Assembly: GCA_022820665.1 (NCBI GenBank)
Contig: JAJEFB010000001.1
Span: 1-64,000, forward strand
Direction of reading: 5' to 3'
From: Anaerolineae bacterium
GTDB taxonomy: Bacteria > Chloroflexota > Anaerolineae > Aggregatilineales > Phototrophicaceae
DNA: 64,000 nucleotides
Of the stretch, positions 61,971 to 64,000 are shown piece by piece. A program made the translations under genes and the position numbers. Under the pieces are notes generated by a model, which saw nothing but the letters and a program-made list of their open reading frames with translations, searched no databases and had not been told where the DNA came from. The number at the start of each line of letters is the position of its first letter. The first letter of the stretch is position 1.

Positions 61971-62612
61971 TTGGTCTTTGAGGATATCGTGGCTTACGGC
62001 CGACGCGCAGGACCGCCATCCTGGTTTGTGATATTGCTTGGCATTGCCATCGTTTTTGGGCTTTATTACTTGTGGATTGGCTTGCGCGGTTTTATGTCCA
62101 GTGGCCTGACCGTTGTCGAATCCACACGACAAGCCATTGAACGGACTACCGCTACCGCCGTCAGAATCGTTGAACTGCAGTACCTCGCGCCGACGCCCTT
62201 GCCCACTTATACGCCGGTGCCACCGTGCCAGGAATTCGTCGTCATCGTACGCAGCGCCATCGTTCGCTCGTCCCCGTCCACAGACAGCCGCATTGTCGAG
62301 GCAATCAAAGAAGGCGAGACCGTCTGCGTGATCGCCAAGCAGCCCAATACCGAATGGTATGTCCTGGACAAAAACACCTTGACGCGCCGCCTCGAACCGG
62401 TCTATATGCACGAAGACATCATACGCGCGCTCTATCCAACGGACACGCCTACCCGTACTCCTACAGCAACGCCGTCTAATACCCCGACCGCGAGCTTTAC
62501 GCCCAGCGACACATCAACCGCGTCGCCGACATTGCATCCGGGGACCAGCACGAAACGCGTGATCGCGCCCGTTCCCACGCGCACCCCGACTGTCGCAAGC
62601 ATCAACCTCTAG
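61971..62612 (+). CDS. membrane-anchored SH3b protein
   Basis: A 213-residue protein starting with TTG at 61971. An N-terminal membrane helix (about 18-38) is followed by a linker (TPLPTYTPVPP), an SH3b-like domain (about 87-150, VVIVRSAIVRSSPSTDSRIVEAI, GETVCVIAK, WYVLD), and a Pro/Thr/Ser tail of about 60 residues (TPTRTPTATPSNTPTA), a common Chloroflexota feature. Probably surface-exposed. The start codon is weak and an internal start cannot be excluded. Confidence 0.68.
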   Translation: MVFEDIVAYGRRAGPPSWFVILLGIAIVFGLYYLWIGLRGFMSSGLTVVESTRQAIERTTATAVRIVELQYLAPTPLPTYTPVPPCQEFVVIVRSAIVRSSPSTDSRIVEAIKEGETVCVIAKQPNTEWYVLDKNTLTRRLEPVYMHEDIIRALYPTDTPTRTPTATPSNTPTASFTPSDTSTASPTLHPGTSTKRVIAPVPTRTPTVASINL

Positions 62613-62613
62613 C

Positions 62614-62641
62614 TTGCGGTGAATTAGGCTTGCACTATACT
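62614..62641 (+). promoter_or_regulatory. possible promoter of the last gene
   Basis: TTGCGG (62614-62619), 16-bp spacer, TATACT (62636-62641). It lies 17 nt before the ATG at 62659. Confidence 0.35.
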
Positions 62642-62658
62642 AAAATTCAATCTGACTT

Positions 62659-63945
62659 ATGTTCTATAATCTACCCTTCCGCAGCGAAAGGGATTTGGGC
62701 TTGGCAGCAATTGTTGAAGTCATCGTCGGCATGATCTTTGTGTATATCTTGCTGAGCATTCTGGTAACAGAGACAAACTCTCTGTTGTCACGGGCTACGC
62801 GATTACGATCGCGAAATCTCCGCAATACCCTGGATGGAATCATACAGGACCCGGTGATGCGCGCAAAAGTCTATACGCATCCGCTCATCCAGCTTGTCAA
62901 AGCGGATGCGGTGATGCCGAACCAGCGTCTCACCGAGATGGAAGCGGATAAAATCGCTGGCGGTCCGATCGGGACGGTCGACTGGATTGAACCGGCGACC
63001 TTTGTAGATGTCGTATTGAAGACGGTGAAAGTTGAATCCGACCAGCAAATGTTTGGCGACTTGCTCAATATCATTGACGGGATGCCGGCCGGTCCCGAAC
63101 GGCGCGGGCTGCGTCTCATGGTCAACCGCGTCATGAGCACGGGCCAAGGCATGACGGAGTTGCGGCAATCGCTGCGATTTGTCCAACATAGACAGGTTCG
63201 CAGCGCGCTTAGCGATGTATTGAATCAGATAGACGATCAAATTGGCCAGCTGGGTCTACAGCCCACAAATGAGGCCTCTGTGATGGCGGGCGTGCTCCAG
63301 AATGACAACCCCTATTTCAGAAGCGCGCTGTCGGCGGTCATGGCCAGCGCGCAGTCCGTGGATGAAGTCCGCGCCAACCTGGAAAATTGGTTCAACAGCG
63401 CGATGACGCGCGCCAGTTCCAGTTACGCGGCCAAAATGAAGACCTTGTCCGTCGTCGTGGCGCTGGCTATCGCGCTGACGGTCAATGTTGACACCTTGCA
63501 CATCGCCCGCACCCTGTGGGAAGATCCAATCAGGCGCGAGCAAATCAGCAGCGAAGTGAGTTTCTCGGTACAAAGCGGACAGTTGCAAACCGAGGTCAAT
63601 GACGCGGCAGACGGTGGCCCAGGCTTTACTGCAAACCAGGCGCAAACCGATAGCGGCGCGGAAGATGTCATCGGGACGGGGGCGGAACTGGCCAACAGGC
63701 TGCAAGATATCCAGGACCTGCGCTTGCCCATCGGTTGGTTCATGGAAGATCTCAGCGTCTATTCTTCCGATCATCCGGCGCGCGGCAACCCTAACAATCT
63801 GTGGAATTACTTGCCCGAAAACAATCCAGACGGTTGGCACTTGCTGCTGCTCGGCAAACTTCTTGGCATTGCCGCTACCGTCATTGCCGCGGCGCAAGGC
63901 GCGCCATTCTGGTTTGGCATCGTCAACAGGGTGCTTTCTCGCTAG
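62659..63945 (+). CDS. membrane protein of unknown function
   Basis: A 428-residue protein with an N-terminal helix (about 13-35, LAAIVEVIVGMIFVYILLSILV), a soluble middle domain (about 40-255), a hydrophobic helix near 265-285 (LSVVVALAIALTVNVDTL), and a C-terminal helix near 393-425 (LLLLGKLLGIAATVIAAAQGAPFWFGIVNRVL). The ETN-SLLSRATRLRSRNLRNTLDGII start and the GAPFWF C-terminus recur in hypothetical proteins of several phyla; I do not know a function. The 55 bp after it hold nothing. Confidence 0.75.
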   Translation: MFYNLPFRSERDLGLAAIVEVIVGMIFVYILLSILVTETNSLLSRATRLRSRNLRNTLDGIIQDPVMRAKVYTHPLIQLVKADAVMPNQRLTEMEADKIAGGPIGTVDWIEPATFVDVVLKTVKVESDQQMFGDLLNIIDGMPAGPERRGLRLMVNRVMSTGQGMTELRQSLRFVQHRQVRSALSDVLNQIDDQIGQLGLQPTNEASVMAGVLQNDNPYFRSALSAVMASAQSVDEVRANLENWFNSAMTRASSSYAAKMKTLSVVVALAIALTVNVDTLHIARTLWEDPIRREQISSEVSFSVQSGQLQTEVNDAADGGPGFTANQAQTDSGAEDVIGTGAELANRLQDIQDLRLPIGWFMEDLSVYSSDHPARGNPNNLWNYLPENNPDGWHLLLLGKLLGIAATVIAAAQGAPFWFGIVNRVLSR

Positions 63946-64000
63946 CGCAATCTCGTTTCCGCTCCTGTCAAACTATTCAAGTCACTGGGTTTAATGGAAT

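Overview
This 64 kb window looks like a chromosomal contig from a Chloroflexota bacterium, most likely Anaerolineae-like. That placement is an inference. It rests on the gene content: F420-type LLM oxidoreductases, a family-5 binding-protein transporter paired with glycosidases, SH3b proteins with Pro/Thr-rich linkers, a DUF368 protein, bactofilin and a long-form RmlA. The contig opens inside the 5' end of a 16S rRNA gene, read on the minus strand. The gene density, the many 1-4 nt start/stop overlaps and the use of ATG, GTG and TTG starts indicate an ordinary bacterial chromosome. I see no insertion sequences, prophage, CRISPR array or tRNA genes.

Layout. 0-9.3 kb: 16S 5' end with its promoter and leader, a secreted Cys-rich SH3b protein, an AI-2E family transporter, two LLM oxidoreductases flanking a YgjP-type metalloprotease, a GNAT acetyltransferase, a pentapeptide-repeat protein and etfBA. 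9.5-15.6 kb: a complete Mrp Na+/H+ antiporter operon, with MrpB fused to the C-terminus of MrpA. 15.6-21.9 kb: DUF368 membrane protein, alpha/beta hydrolase, metK plus a methyltransferase behind a SAM-I riboswitch with terminator, and a divergent folate pair, folE and a folB-folK fusion. 22.1-31.9 kb: a surface-polysaccharide cluster (BY-kinase-like ATPase, rmlA, HAD phosphatase, rmlB, rmlD, three glycosyltransferases, Wzz-like protein) with rnhB embedded in it. rmlC is not in the window.

31.9-43 kb: SDR oxidoreductase, bactofilin, lipA, two ABC ATPases without permeases, a ComEA-like protein, a phosphoribosyltransferase, RNase J, and a second sugar operon (GT2, GNAT, WecE-type aminotransferase) that could draw on the RmlB product. 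43.2-44.4 kb: NADP isocitrate dehydrogenase. 44.5-57.9 kb: a glycan-use locus consisting of a divergent family-5 binding protein and an oppBC-GH2-oppDF operon with the glycosidase gene inside it, a second GH2 gene and a GH29 alpha-fucosidase. 57.9-64 kb: a TPR protein, arsR-arsC, modAB without modC, an SH3b membrane protein and an unknown membrane protein.

The most coherent functional proposal is the 44.5-57.9 kb locus. The transporter is peptide-type by sequence, but one beta-mannosidase-like gene is translationally overlapped with its ATPase gene and two further exo-glycosidase genes sit alongside. It probably imports mannose- and fucose-containing oligosaccharides and trims them in the cytoplasm. 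Regulatory elements that read well by eye are the SAM-I riboswitch, the rRNA, folE/folBK, icd, binding-protein and arsR promoters, and a 19-bp bidirectional terminator. A degenerate intergenic repeat of about 65 bp occurs at least four times.
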